Positions 18,936 to 27,911 of a DNA stretch of 27,911 bases are shown one piece after another (the stretch's first letter is position 1; every line of letters starts with the position of its first letter). Position numbers and translations under genes: made by a program. The stretch comes from Priapulus caudatus (lineage: Eukaryota > Priapulida > Priapulimorpha > Priapulimorphida > Priapulidae), in NCBI RefSeq assembly GCF_000485595.1, contig NW_014577081.1, positions 302,652-330,562 on the forward strand, read 5' to 3'. The notes below the pieces were generated by a model. It searched no databases, was not told the DNA's origin, and was given only the letters and a program-made list of their open reading frames with translations.

Positions 18936-19560
18936 TTGCTGCGCGCTACAGTGGCCGAGGTTTTATACTGCAAGCTGGCTGATTGCGGCCGACTGCTATA
19001 ATCCCTTGGACATTTTGCTGTAGTTTGAAGCCCAATCACCTGCTGAACAATCAACTACGATTAATAACGATGAGATCCCATAGCAGTAAATGCCCGCCAG
19101 TCACACAGTCAGTCTGACACTTGCTTGAGGGTATTTTTAGACGGTGCATCCTAATTTACACGTTCGATCAGATGTCATGTCCACTAATAAAAGGTGCAAA
19201 AATAATTTTAATGAAAATAGAACAGAATTATTCACATTTACTTAGCATTTGCTCGTTAACAACTAAATGCTCAGCTGCGCGGCCAGGGCAGACGAACGTA
19301 GTTTTACCCGTAATGAGATTAATGCATTAGTAATTCCAAGCACATGTTAGCTCAGTGAAAGTCGCCCATAAAAGTCGTTTAAGACCAACAGTCGTGCGCG
19401 GGATCGCTGGCTGTTACTACTACTAAAAGTCGCGTAGGTTACCAAGCAAAACCCGCCGCTGAAGTGACGAGGCGCTTAGCGCGTGGAGGCTGTGGGGCAT
19501 GACGACTGAGGGCGGGAAGTAAACGCGTGCACGACGGAATCTCATGGCGTTCATCGATGC
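18936..19560. other. No gene recognised
   Basis: Mixed sequence with no identifiable gene or RNA. Confidence 0.5.
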
Positions 19561-19565
19561 ATGAT

Positions 19566-19610
19566 ATCAAGAGCGTATATAGAATACCTTCTTTATAATA
19601 CGCTCTTGAT
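19566..19610. repeat. 13-bp perfect inverted repeat
   Basis: ATCAAGAGCGTAT (19566-19578) pairs with ATACGCTCTTGAT (19598-19610) across 19 bases. GATATC occurs just outside or overlapping both arms. It may be a remnant foldback element. Confidence 0.7.
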
Positions 19611-20890
19611 GATATCACTGTAGCCTTTCGCATCAATTCGTAGAAGCAGCCGCAGTCGCTTTTAGTTTTAATCCAATATACAGCGATAGTCGGTGTGCGC
19701 GCGCTGGTTTTAATGCGATTGAAAAGCGATCTGTTTTCTAAACGAACCTAAGTGTGCGAGCGTGCTGGAATATTGCCGATGTTAAATGGAGAGTGTCGTC
19801 GTTTGTCAAACCCGTTGGCTGACAATAAGTTGATGAAGTAGGGTAGCGACAGCCGAGTCCCACATGTGCGTAGCCGACCGTGTCTGCTCCCCGCTGCTCT
19901 ACGCGGATGCACTGCACAGCACTTTGTTATTGTTCGCGCTGGTCTCGCGTTATCGGTTACCAGTGTTTCACAAGTGCAAAGGGCTTCATCGGAGGATAGC
20001 GTTAATGGCCAAGTTTACAGCACAGGCCGATGCTTCGACAAATACCGCAGCTGAACCAGAGGCTAGAGCACGCAATAAAAGCACATATTTCAGCAGCGTC
20101 GAGTGTTTCAGTAGCTACATCGATGGCACAATTGTTGAAGGTTGTCGGCTCGCTAGCGACTATACCGGTACTGTAAGGTTTTCTACTCAGCTTCTCAGAT
20201 TCTTGCGCGCGTAAAATCTTGATTGTTGCTAGATAGCGAAAAGCATCGCGATAAAACGTAAGAATATAAGTCTATCAAAACCCGCAATAAATAGATTTTA
20301 TTATGAAAATGTGGCAGGCTGCTAATTTTATGTTTTCTCATTGTAGCTTACGCACATCAATTATGAATAACCTTAAGTTAGTCATCAGCAGGATTCCGAG
20401 TGCCGTTATGTAGAACGATATCAGTTTCAACTTGGATATAGATCCTACTGGTATACAACACGTGGCATACAGGCACAGCTTCTTGACAGTGTGAGGACAA
20501 AAAGTCCCAGAAACGCAACCCAGTTTGTGACATGCATAAGGCAGCTGCATCAGCCGAACAAATCTGCATAACGGATGAGTGCCATCGTAGTGAGCCTGAG
20601 TTCCTTCTAGTCTGGTACCTCGGCCTCGAATTGCGCCCATACATGGTTAAAAGGCCCAGCCAGATTTGTTCACTCATCATGGCTTGGTTCAGATCGTTTA
20701 CTATTCTGGCATGGCCGGTGCACGCGGGCACGTGGTCTATAGTCACTTATAAAGATTTTCTTGTGATATAGATCGCGTACTCGAGACGTTGCTTTAAATT
20801 GAACAACCAACTCTTTTGAGCTCCGGGGAGTGTAGCTTCTTGCTTAAGGCGAGAAGAAAGTTTTGTTACGTAATGTATTGTGTACAGTAC
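19611..20890. other. No gene recognised
   Basis: Open frames at 19864-20214 (+) and 20338-20746 (-, two overlapping frames of 100 and 122 codons) have non-repetitive translations. None has a domain, signal peptide or membrane pattern that I recognise, and they overlap frames on the other strand. Confidence 0.4.
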
Positions 20891-20896
20891 TAATTC

Positions 20897-21388
20897 TTAA
20901 AGCCGCACTATGCGCATCTACACGCTAATATCTCCAGTACTAGACTAGCAAATACTTCGTGTCATGCAGAATCGTACTACCTTATGCCAAAATAAACTGT
21001 AGTTCCTCTCATTTCACTGCGCGTTGTCTTATAAAAGGCATTTGAAAATACCTCCAATGTTGTTCAAATTCTCCGATGTTGTTGACAGTTTCGCGTTGCT
21101 CTCCCAAGCAACCGTGCAGCGGTGCGGCGGTACAGCGGTACGGGTGTAGCAAAGATAAAAACATGTGACGTCACATAACCGATTCTTGGCGAAATTGTTT
21201 GGGAAACAATTTAGCGTTCGCGCCAGATTGCCAGATTTCGCACCTTTTTCTTGTGGGTTTTAAGCAAACGCGCAGTGAAATGGGAGGAACTATTTTGCCA
21301 TAAGTTAGTGTGATTAAGCATGACACGAAGTATTTGCTAGTCTAGTACTGGAGAAATTGGCGTTTGGATGCACATAGTGCGGCTTTAA
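20897..21388. mobile_element. 492-bp MITE with TTAA flanks and long TIRs
   Basis: The left end TTAAAGCCGCACTATG and right end CATAGTGCGGCTTTAA are exact reverse complements. Terminal inverted repeats of about 120-127 bases (20897-21023 and about 21269-21388) match at most positions, including TCTCCAGTACTAGACTAGCA, AATACTTCGTGTCATGC and CATTTCACTGCGCG. The outer TTAA is consistent with a TTAA target duplication, seen in Kolobok/T2-like and piggyBac transposons; the TTAAAG start resembles the T2/Kolobok MITE pattern more than piggyBac. The 245-base interior has no coding capacity. It includes a hairpin AAATTGTTT-GGG-AAACAATTT (21192-21212) and the palindrome TGACGTCA. Confidence 0.85.
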
Positions 21389-21583
21389 CGTAGTGCGCAA
21401 TGTGTAGCATTATAATCTCTGTGGGCTAGCACACATAGGTAGTGCCAAGATGTTGCTCCTGTTTCAGGCCGGTGGTAGTTGCCAGTGACGTCATGGGGGA
21501 GGAATTAAGCGGATATACATACATATAAAAACACGCAGACATCCATGAAGATATAGATGAAAATTCGTCAGGCTTCACAACAA

Positions 21584-21586
<3 letters not shown>
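21389..21586. other. No gene recognised
   Basis: Short unique stretch between the MITE and the AT microsatellite. Confidence 0.5.
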
Positions 21587-21661
<75 letters not shown>

Positions 21662-21671
21662 CATACATACA
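21587..21671. repeat. (AT)n then (ACAT)n microsatellite
   Basis: About 35 AT units followed by four ACAT/CATA units. Tyr/Ile frames through it are artefacts. Confidence 0.97.
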
Positions 21672-22064
21672 TGCCATGGTTGCCAGAAATCTGCAGATTA
21701 CTGCTGCTGGGATAATCTGAGAGTTGGAGGCTGACAGCTTCTGAATAAAAATTGAATGGTCGCAGTATGCGGGGGGGGGGTCGTTGACGTGCGCGTCGCG
21801 TGTACGCCGCCGCTGCTAGGACTGGCTTCTTTCCTGCTCTACGGCGATAACGCACTAGTTCCGTATGTCCACCTCGCGACAGCAGTGCGACTCGCATTAC
21901 ACTGTAGCTAGAGGAGATAAATTCGGCATCTATGCAGAGCACGTAATCTGTGCATTCACTCAAGAACTTAAGATGTCGGTGGTATAAGCCTGAAGAAGGA
22001 ATAGTGATAAGCCTCGCGGAATTACAGTTAGCAACTTGCGAGCCTGAAGAGCCGACATGAGAAA

Positions 22065-22200
22065 GCTCATAAAAATAACACGGAGAGGCACATTGAATCA
22101 ACACGAGTATGCGTATAGAAAGACCACGAGGCGACGTATGGAAGTAACACGAGAGTTTCTAGAAGTAGCACACGTAAGCCTATAAAAGCAGCATAGAGAA
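22065..22200 (+). repeat. Degenerate 22-23-bp tandem repeat
   Basis: Six consecutive segments starting at about 22065, 22088, 22111, 22133, 22155 and 22178 follow the pattern GC..ATA-GAA-.-.ACACGAG, for example GCGTATAGAAAGACCACGAG, GACGTATGGAAGTAACACGAG and GTTTCTAGAAGTAGCACACG. Identity between units is only moderate. Similar motifs (AGCCTGAAGA) hint that the array reaches back to about 21990. Confidence 0.5.
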
Positions 22201-22219
22201 GCGAGAAGGCGACTAAAGG

Positions 22220-23032
22220 TGTAGCGGCTGTAGCCGTTTTAATTCACAAATAACTACAGTAGTATGTCCAAGAAACTAGCAGGGGGCAAGCAGAAATATG
22301 ACAATTTTCTAAACTCAAAGGATTGACGCTGCTGAGTATGAAAATGCCAACAGTCGCATTATTAACCGCTATAGCTCTTACGTGTCTAGCGTCTATCTAT
22401 AGACGCCAACAGTTATATGAGACTGTATAAGTGGAAGGAACAAGCCTGTGACTGTCGCAGTGTCAGATATCTATATGTCACTATGGCAAGTCTCTTTTTG
22501 TAACGCTGGCAAGTTTCTACCCCATGACAGTAGCAGCCCTGTTGAATTTTTACTGGCAACCCTAAAGGCTTCACAGTGGCAAGACTGTAGAAATAGCAGA
22601 CGTATTACTATTATATTAGCGACAACCGGTAACACGTCTGTGAAAATTTCGTCAGAGTAAGTTATTTTGTACTGATTATGGATCTAACTGAGATTAACTT
22701 TATTAACACGCCTGTGATAGTCCGGTCATATGCAGAGGTAAGCTTGTAGCGTTTGCAGAAGCTGTTTTGTAATGTGTTGGACATATGGAGTGGTTGTGGT
22801 GTGTGATTGGAAGACTGGTTTGGTGATGTGTGGGGTATGCACGTGGGATATAAATGATGGAAGCGTGGACGAGGAGGGGATTCTAGACGTTCCGAGATTG
22901 CGTGTACCGTGTATACCTGTATCAGTTGTAAACAATATACTCTTTTGGTGAACACAAATTATATTCTTTGACTGATTATTTCTAACTCTAAATTATTCAT
23001 TCTAAACACTCTGGTGTAACTACAACGCTACA
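22220..23032 (+). mobile_element. Possible LTR (solo or 3' LTR)
   Basis: The segment begins TGTAGCGGC and ends TACAACGCTACA, giving a 7-bp TGTAGCG/CGCTACA terminal inversion with TG...CA ends. A TATA box (TATAAAT, 22849-22855) lies about 180 bases before the end, as expected for U3-R-U5 order. The final CACTCTGGTGTAACTACAACG resembles LTR ends of invertebrate Gypsy-type elements. A purine-rich stretch (AGAGAAGCGAGAAGG, 22195-22209) precedes it, as a polypurine tract would before a 3' LTR. Against this: no target duplication, no second LTR, no primer-binding site and no pol coding in the window. Confidence 0.33.
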
Positions 23033-23416
23033 GTTTAATATATAGTTGCTAGCCTCTCTCAAGTAGATCTTGAAAACAGGACTGGTGAGTGCACATCAGC
23101 GGGTATGATCGAGGCTTAGCCTTAAGTACGTACACACATGTGTTTATCCACGCCTGACTGGCGGCTTTGCAATGCGCATCTCCAAAGTAAATTGGGGTTT
23201 AGTGTTATTATTTTTAAGTTAGCCACATATAGAGTGCATTAAAGCACCGGACGCGGCAAGCATGAAACATCCGCGGGCGTGTTTTTGTTTAGAGTACATT
23301 TACTGTAGGTGTTGTGGTTTACACATCACAGCCGATGATCGGCACGCACGTCTGATTGTTTACAAAGAAAACTTGCATCGACGTTTCTAGCATGCAGCGT
23401 GCTCTATAGAATATAC
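23033..23416. other. No gene recognised
   Basis: Mixed sequence with no identifiable feature. Confidence 0.5.
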
Positions 23417-23493
23417 CAGGAGCTTATAAATGGAATGATTCCATTATATTCCATATTTATTCCATATGGAAATATTCCATATATAAGCTCCTG
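23417..23493. repeat. 77-bp foldback hairpin element
   Basis: CAGGAGCTTATA (23417-23428) pairs perfectly with TATAAGCTCCTG (23482-23493). The remaining interior also pairs well: TGGAAT against ATTCCA, and ATTCCAT against ATGGAAT. Almost the whole 77 bases can therefore fold with little loop. The interior is a series of ATTCCAT motifs. No target duplication is evident. Confidence 0.7.
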
Positions 23494-23779
23494 AACATAC
23501 TATGGAGTTGTGGCTCAATTAAATGTCCATTAAATTCTTCACTAAAGGCTTGTGCAATGATTATCACTCGCTCACGTTCACGCTTCCTCCGATAGTTCGG
23601 TATATGATTACTGGAGATCTGCTGACCATCTGGGCCACCATACTACAGAACCTCCATGCTATCACCGAGACTAGACGGTTTCAGGCAAAATCACGAGAAA
23701 CCGCAAAATCTCGTGTCTATTATATACTAGCAATTGGCGCGTCTCCTTCCCGTGTAATCTTCCTCTAAGGAAGTCTCTC

Positions 23780-24440
23780 TGACATTCCCTTACGAGCCGA
23801 GCGGCGGCGCGCCATTCTCTCGTTAACGTCATGCCACACACAGGTCTACGTCTGTAACGCACGAACCGGGGAATTTTCCCGGGCCGTAATTGCTGGCCCG
23901 TGATTCCGTGCGACTGTAGGCACCAAGCTACTTCCAGTCCTCTCGCTCGGTGTACTTTCGGATCAACTATCGGCCAATCTATTGCGAGTGTAGCGAGGTT
24001 GGTCGCGTGGCGTAACCCGCGCGCGCCACGCAGCGGTCGCCACTCTCTCCCACTGATGACCAGATGAGCTTCGGCTACAATCAGCGAGCTAACTGGTCAA
24101 GTGAATTTGCAACGGGCGCGTGTGGGGCACGGGACTCGCCGAGCAGGCTGTGGCCGCCGCGGCCGTAAGTGCTTCTGCTCCCGGCAACAATACACACATT
24201 GATTGGCTCGGGCACTTTGCAATAACCGGCCAGTAAGAGCTGAACGGAAGAGCATGTCGCATCTGCATCGGCCTGTGCGGCGCGGCCACGGCCAGCTGTG
24301 CGCCGAGTCGGCCGACCCGTGTTCCGGGCGCGTGTGCGTGACCCCGGCTGCCGCCGTTTTACAATGCTAATCGAATATCTGTGTCACAGTGCAGCCTGGC
24401 CGAGCAGACCCCGTAGCCTGGGTCACAGACACTCAAGACC
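23780..24440. other. CpG-rich region
   Basis: GC-rich and CpG-rich relative to the flanks, with an 8-bp perfect stem GCGTGGCG/CGCCACGC (24005-24012, 24024-24031). The minus-strand frame 24089-24289 contains an Ala run encoded by GC-rich sequence and no known domain. This could be a CpG island near a gene outside the window, but no exon is identified. Confidence 0.35.
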
Positions 24441-24720
24441 GTTCCAAAAATATACCCGATAGTAAATGAATACTTTGATAGAAACTTTTTGCTATCAAGG
24501 TTTTCGTGTTGACCTACTCTACCGCGCCGAATGAACGTTAAAACTTAGCGTACTGATAGCGTATAGAATTCGTTTATAGTGATAGCGTTTATATTTATTA
24601 TCATTTTATTGTTGGAACGGCGTAATAATTATCTCAATGCTGGGTGGGCTTTACTACGTGACGCCTCGGCTTCTCCCTGCACGCTTCTTGAGAGGAGCGA
24701 GAGGTAAACAGAAAGGAGGG
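24441..24720. other. No gene recognised
   Basis: AT-rich stretch with no identifiable feature. Confidence 0.5.
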
Positions 24721-24776
24721 AGGTGGCGAAGGTTGAAAGAGATGGCGAAGGCGAGCGGGGTCAGAGCGGAGAACGG

Positions 24777-25172
<396 letters not shown>

Positions 25173-25290
25173 CAGGTTATTCTATAGGAGATGTTGTCGG
25201 TAGAAATGGATTGGATATTTAGCAGCCGACCGTCGTGCAGACGTACAGACGACAGACGTTGTTTGAAATGTGCATTCAGCGTCAGCAAAC

Positions 25291-25298
25291 GCTGCTGC

Positions 25299-25329
<31 letters not shown>

Positions 25330-25337
25330 GCGGCTGC
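25291..25337. repeat. CTG/TTG trinucleotide repeat
   Basis: CTGCTGCTG followed by about 11 TTG units and CGGCTGC. Cys, Leu and Val frames through it are artefacts. Confidence 0.93.
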
Positions 25338-25533
25338 TTCTGCGCCGTTTGTTACTGTCGTTGTTTTATTCAGCTATCTTGACAAAGCTCAGATGGCAAG
25401 CTTGTAGAATCGCATGATCGATGCGTGCGTGCCCGTAGCCGTCCCGTGGCAGTCCGGACGTCCGTCCGTCGCGGTAACAGTTGCGCACAATCTTACCCGC
25501 ACGACGTACGGTCACGATATTCTGGGACGTCGC

Positions 25534-25548
25534 GGGGGGGGGGGGGGG
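25534..25548 (+). repeat. G15 homopolymer
   Basis: Fifteen consecutive G between CGTCGC and TCGTG. Shorter pure G runs occur at 10934-10946 (13) and 21771-21780 (10). Confidence 0.9.
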
Positions 25549-26038
25549 TCGTGAAAAAGACTCAGGATGACAAATTTGGGGGGTCAATGGTCAAGAGCTC
25601 AAGATGTGTAAACGGAGGGGAATATTTCCCCCTTAACTTAAGGTATAGGAGGAATACGAAATTGCGGCAGCAATCTGAACGGCTCCACCTATGCTCTTTA
25701 ATATTCGGTGTATAGTGTGATGGCAGGAAACCCATCACCTGTGCGAAATTGGAGGCACAGGTCAAAAGGGCAGTGGGGGAAAAAGGTCAGATATCAGACA
25801 TTTCTGAGGACATGGCCTAACGGACAGAGTGAAAAACTTTTTTTGTTTCAGCGCTGACCTACCATTTTTATCACATTTATTGGAAAGGACCATGAAATGC
25901 TTTCCACTGACCGAACGAGAGTAATGTCTGATTACTTTGACCCTCAAGAGGAGGGTTAAACATGGATTTCTGAACTGCCTCAATGACGTCACATGTTGTC
26001 ATATTCATGGCACATCCATAATCTAGAAACCAAATAAA
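25549..26038. other. No gene recognised; weak inverted repeat
   Basis: GGTCAGATATCAGACATT (25785-25802) and AATGTCTGATTACTTTGACC (25923-25942) are approximate reverse complements around 120 bases, which may mark a decayed inverted-repeat element. Two minus-strand frames of 67 and 76 codons have no recognised domain. Confidence 0.4.
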
Positions 26039-26040
26039 GC

Positions 26041-26112
26041 CGTAGCCGAACGCCTACAGCACAGGCGTCGCCGGCTCAAAGGTCGTTGGATCGAATCCCA
26101 TCTGGATTTTTT
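26041..26112 (+). mobile_element. tRNA-derived SINE head (Pol III promoter)
   Basis: An A-box-like TAGCCGAACGC (26043-26053) and B-box-like GGATCGAATCC (26088-26098; consensus GGTTCGANNCC) stand about 34 bases apart, within the spacing normal for tRNA genes. The AAAGGTCGTTGGATCGAATCC phrase is typical of the T-arm region of tRNA-derived SINEs. A T6 run at 26107-26112 could end Pol III transcription. The cloverleaf is poor: I could not form a convincing acceptor stem, so this is not called as a functional tRNA. AT-rich sequence follows to about 26270. Confidence 0.5.
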
Positions 26113-27055
26113 ATTATTTACTCCCTGTTTCCCTGGTATTTTTCTATCTTAATCCATTTAACTATTTTTTCCCAATTAACGCAAATATTTACATGATTTA
26201 TTTAACAACATTTTTAATAAAAACAAATAATTTGGTACACAATTAATTTATTTTTTAATAGGGTATGATTCACAATGCACCATAAAACAGGAGTTTCAGG
26301 CACGCGATTTGTATCAACCAATGGGATTTGGGAGGTATGCAGAATGCCAGAAGCGTTGCTGAAATGATGTGTACGCAACTGCGTAGCTGCATATATCTGC
26401 GCGCTAACAAAGGTGTCACTCCGCACGACTTAAATGTTACGTTTATAACCGGTAGCAACAGACACCTCAGATGAGCCCAGTCGCTCTGGCGGTCTTGTTG
26501 TTGTACCATCATGTATTCATGTGAACGTGTAATTTGCCAAGCCACTGCTATACGTTGTCGGTCCCTCTGTCACGCGATTAGCCGCGTGTCTCCAACTACG
26601 CCATCCCTATTCGTGACTCTTATATTAACTCATATCGCACAGAATGTCCTGTCCTCCTCATTAGTTTAGTCCTAGGTTAGCCGTGTGCTGATGGGAATTG
26701 GGCTTCATATAAGCGAAATAGATGGCTAGTTTTAGTCAGTCCCCTGCTGACCGGTAGGCTGGGCAGCAGTGATAAACATTAACAGTGTCAGCCAACTCCC
26801 ATTACACTGTACGCGAATGCTCGCGTCTGATTGCTGCGGTGGGAAAGCGTGTAAACTTTAGTTGTGAGACCATCAGTCTACTAGTGCACAGTTTTGTTTT
26901 ACTCGCATGGCCCGCGTACCGTGTGTTCACAAAGAATTTCTAATGCACCCATTCACTGACTGACTCTTCTATGTAAACCCGTTCCAGGCGCTTTAAGTTA
27001 ATCTGATTTCATCTGCCTCGTAAAACGTCCAGTATTTACACACTACATAACGTAA
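26113..27055. other. No gene recognised
   Basis: AT-rich to 26270, then mixed. The minus-strand frames at 26214-26545 have no recognised domain. Confidence 0.5.
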
Positions 27056-27059
27056 TAGT

Positions 27060-27086
27060 CGCAGTACATCATTGCAGTGTACTGCG
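27060..27086. repeat. Short perfect hairpin
   Basis: CGCAGTACA (27060-27068) pairs perfectly with TGTACTGCG (27078-27086) with a 9-base loop. Confidence 0.6.
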
Positions 27087-27490
27087 TTAGAGGATATCGT
27101 TGATAACTCTGGGTGATCGAGGTTAGAAAATCAAGTCTACACCCGAGACTATATCCTTGCATACATCGACATTTGAGATCTGCGGCCTGATGATGTAGGC
27201 TTCATATCCTGCAGCGTTGCCGGGCGTGTGTACTGTGTACTGGCTGCGAGACGCGTGGTGGGCGCCGGTGGCTCTGTGTGCTCCAGGCCTGTATTTTCTT
27301 TAGCTTAAATCTTGGTAAGTGAGGGCCGTATATGTGTGGACTGGCGACTTGATATATCCTGTACCTGGAGAGATTCTTGACGTCGTAATATCGCCGATAT
27401 CGTCGATAATATTCGCGCACATATCGTATCTGTTATTGCGTCTGTTAAGATGCTGGCTGCGCATGATGGATAGTGAAACAACCGTTAGTT
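27087..27490. other. No gene recognised
   Basis: Mixed sequence. A donor-like GTAAGTGAG near 27314 and small open frames on both strands are not supported as a gene. Confidence 0.45.
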
Positions 27491-27518
27491 TATATATATA
27501 TATATATAATTAATATAT

Positions 27519-27549
<31 letters not shown>

Positions 27550-27589
27550 TATACATATATAATAATATATATACATATATATATATATG
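27491..27589. repeat. AT-rich dinucleotide array
   Basis: (TA)n with AATTAATATATTA and ATACATATATAATAATA interruptions. Confidence 0.95.
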
Positions 27590-27911
27590 TTTCACGAAGA
27601 CGGCCCCCCTGAATTTGGCTATTTTTATATATTGACAGAGCTCCTGTGAAGGCGCATCGAGATCATTGTGTATCTTTGCATGCACACAGGGAGTGGTCTT
27701 TCGCAGCAGCAGTACGACGATGTTTTGCGGTCCCTGCGATTATTAATGATATATGACTATTGACACATCTCGCGTGATGCGCGCGGCTCAGTATCGCTGT
27801 GATTGAGCCGCGCTCCGCGACATAACCGTCACTATGATCTCAATCAGTTGACCCAGTTTCCAATCGAAGAAGACGACCGGCCGCTCTGTTGGCGGCGGTC
27901 TGCCTCGTTAA
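27590..27911. other. Unique sequence with a GC-rich hairpin
   Basis: No gene is recognised up to the right edge of the window. GCGCGGCTCA (27781-27790) pairs perfectly with TGAGCCGCGC (27804-27813) over a 13-base loop. Confidence 0.5.

Noticed and set aside
18491-19054. 187-residue poly-Ser protein on the minus strand
   Set aside because: It is the translation of the CTG/CTA triplet array; five of the six frames are open and no domain lies outside the repeat.
19864-20214. 116-residue open frame as a gene
   Set aside because: No recognised domain, signal peptide or membrane pattern, a competing overlapping frame, and no promoter or splice evidence.
20338-20746. Two overlapping minus-strand frames with scattered Cys/His as a zinc-binding protein
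   Set aside because: Cys/His spacing follows no known finger pattern and the two frames cannot both be coding.

Overview
The window reads as non-coding nuclear DNA from an animal, most likely an invertebrate. The reasons are: abundant long dinucleotide to tetranucleotide microsatellites on every scale, decayed eukaryotic transposable elements (non-LTR retrotransposon 3' ends, a pogo/Tigger-type terminus, a TTAA-flanked MITE, foldback elements, LTR-like segments and a tRNA-derived SINE head), a short vertebrate-type TTAGGG run, and CpG that is common rather than depleted. I found no bacterial operon structure, no ribosome-binding sites, no intact protein-coding gene and no rRNA. I cannot name the species.

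Layout. 1-540 is a CT-rich tract running into a 160-bp foldback element. 1260-1430 is a 49-bp tandem repeat. 1950-2270 is a CTGC/CTGT microsatellite next to a minus-strand coding-like remnant. 3001-3217 is a foldback element with TTAGGG repeats between its arms. 4200-4525 holds AT and GT/GCGT microsatellites around a 110-bp sequence that recurs at 15677-15791. 5214-5385 is a local direct repeat. 6685-8156 has TATG/TACG and GT/GCGT minisatellites. 10626-11430 is CpG-rich with a speculative first exon. 13318-14055 is the 3' end of a non-LTR retrotransposon. 14845-14976 is a pogo/Tigger-like terminus split by a 58-bp perfect palindrome. 16442-17050 holds a minus-strand retroelement tail and an LTR-like segment. 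17547-17715 is a 20-bp tandem repeat. 18585-18935 is a CTG/CTA triplet array. 20897-21388 is a 492-bp MITE. 21587-21671 is an AT/ACAT microsatellite. 22220-23032 is a possible LTR. 23417-23493 is a hairpin element. 23780-24440 is CpG-rich. 24777-25172 is a GA array. 26041-26112 is a SINE head. 27491-27589 is AT-rich.

No genes work together here. The window is best seen as an intergenic or long-intron graveyard of small mobile elements. Its most distinctive features are several foldback/palindromic structures: one seems to have inserted into another transposon's terminal repeat with a 9-bp near-duplication, and one encloses telomere-like repeats. Most open reading frames in the window are microsatellite translations (Ser, Leu, Arg-Glu, His-Thr or Cys-Val runs) or chance frames, and I do not report them as genes.
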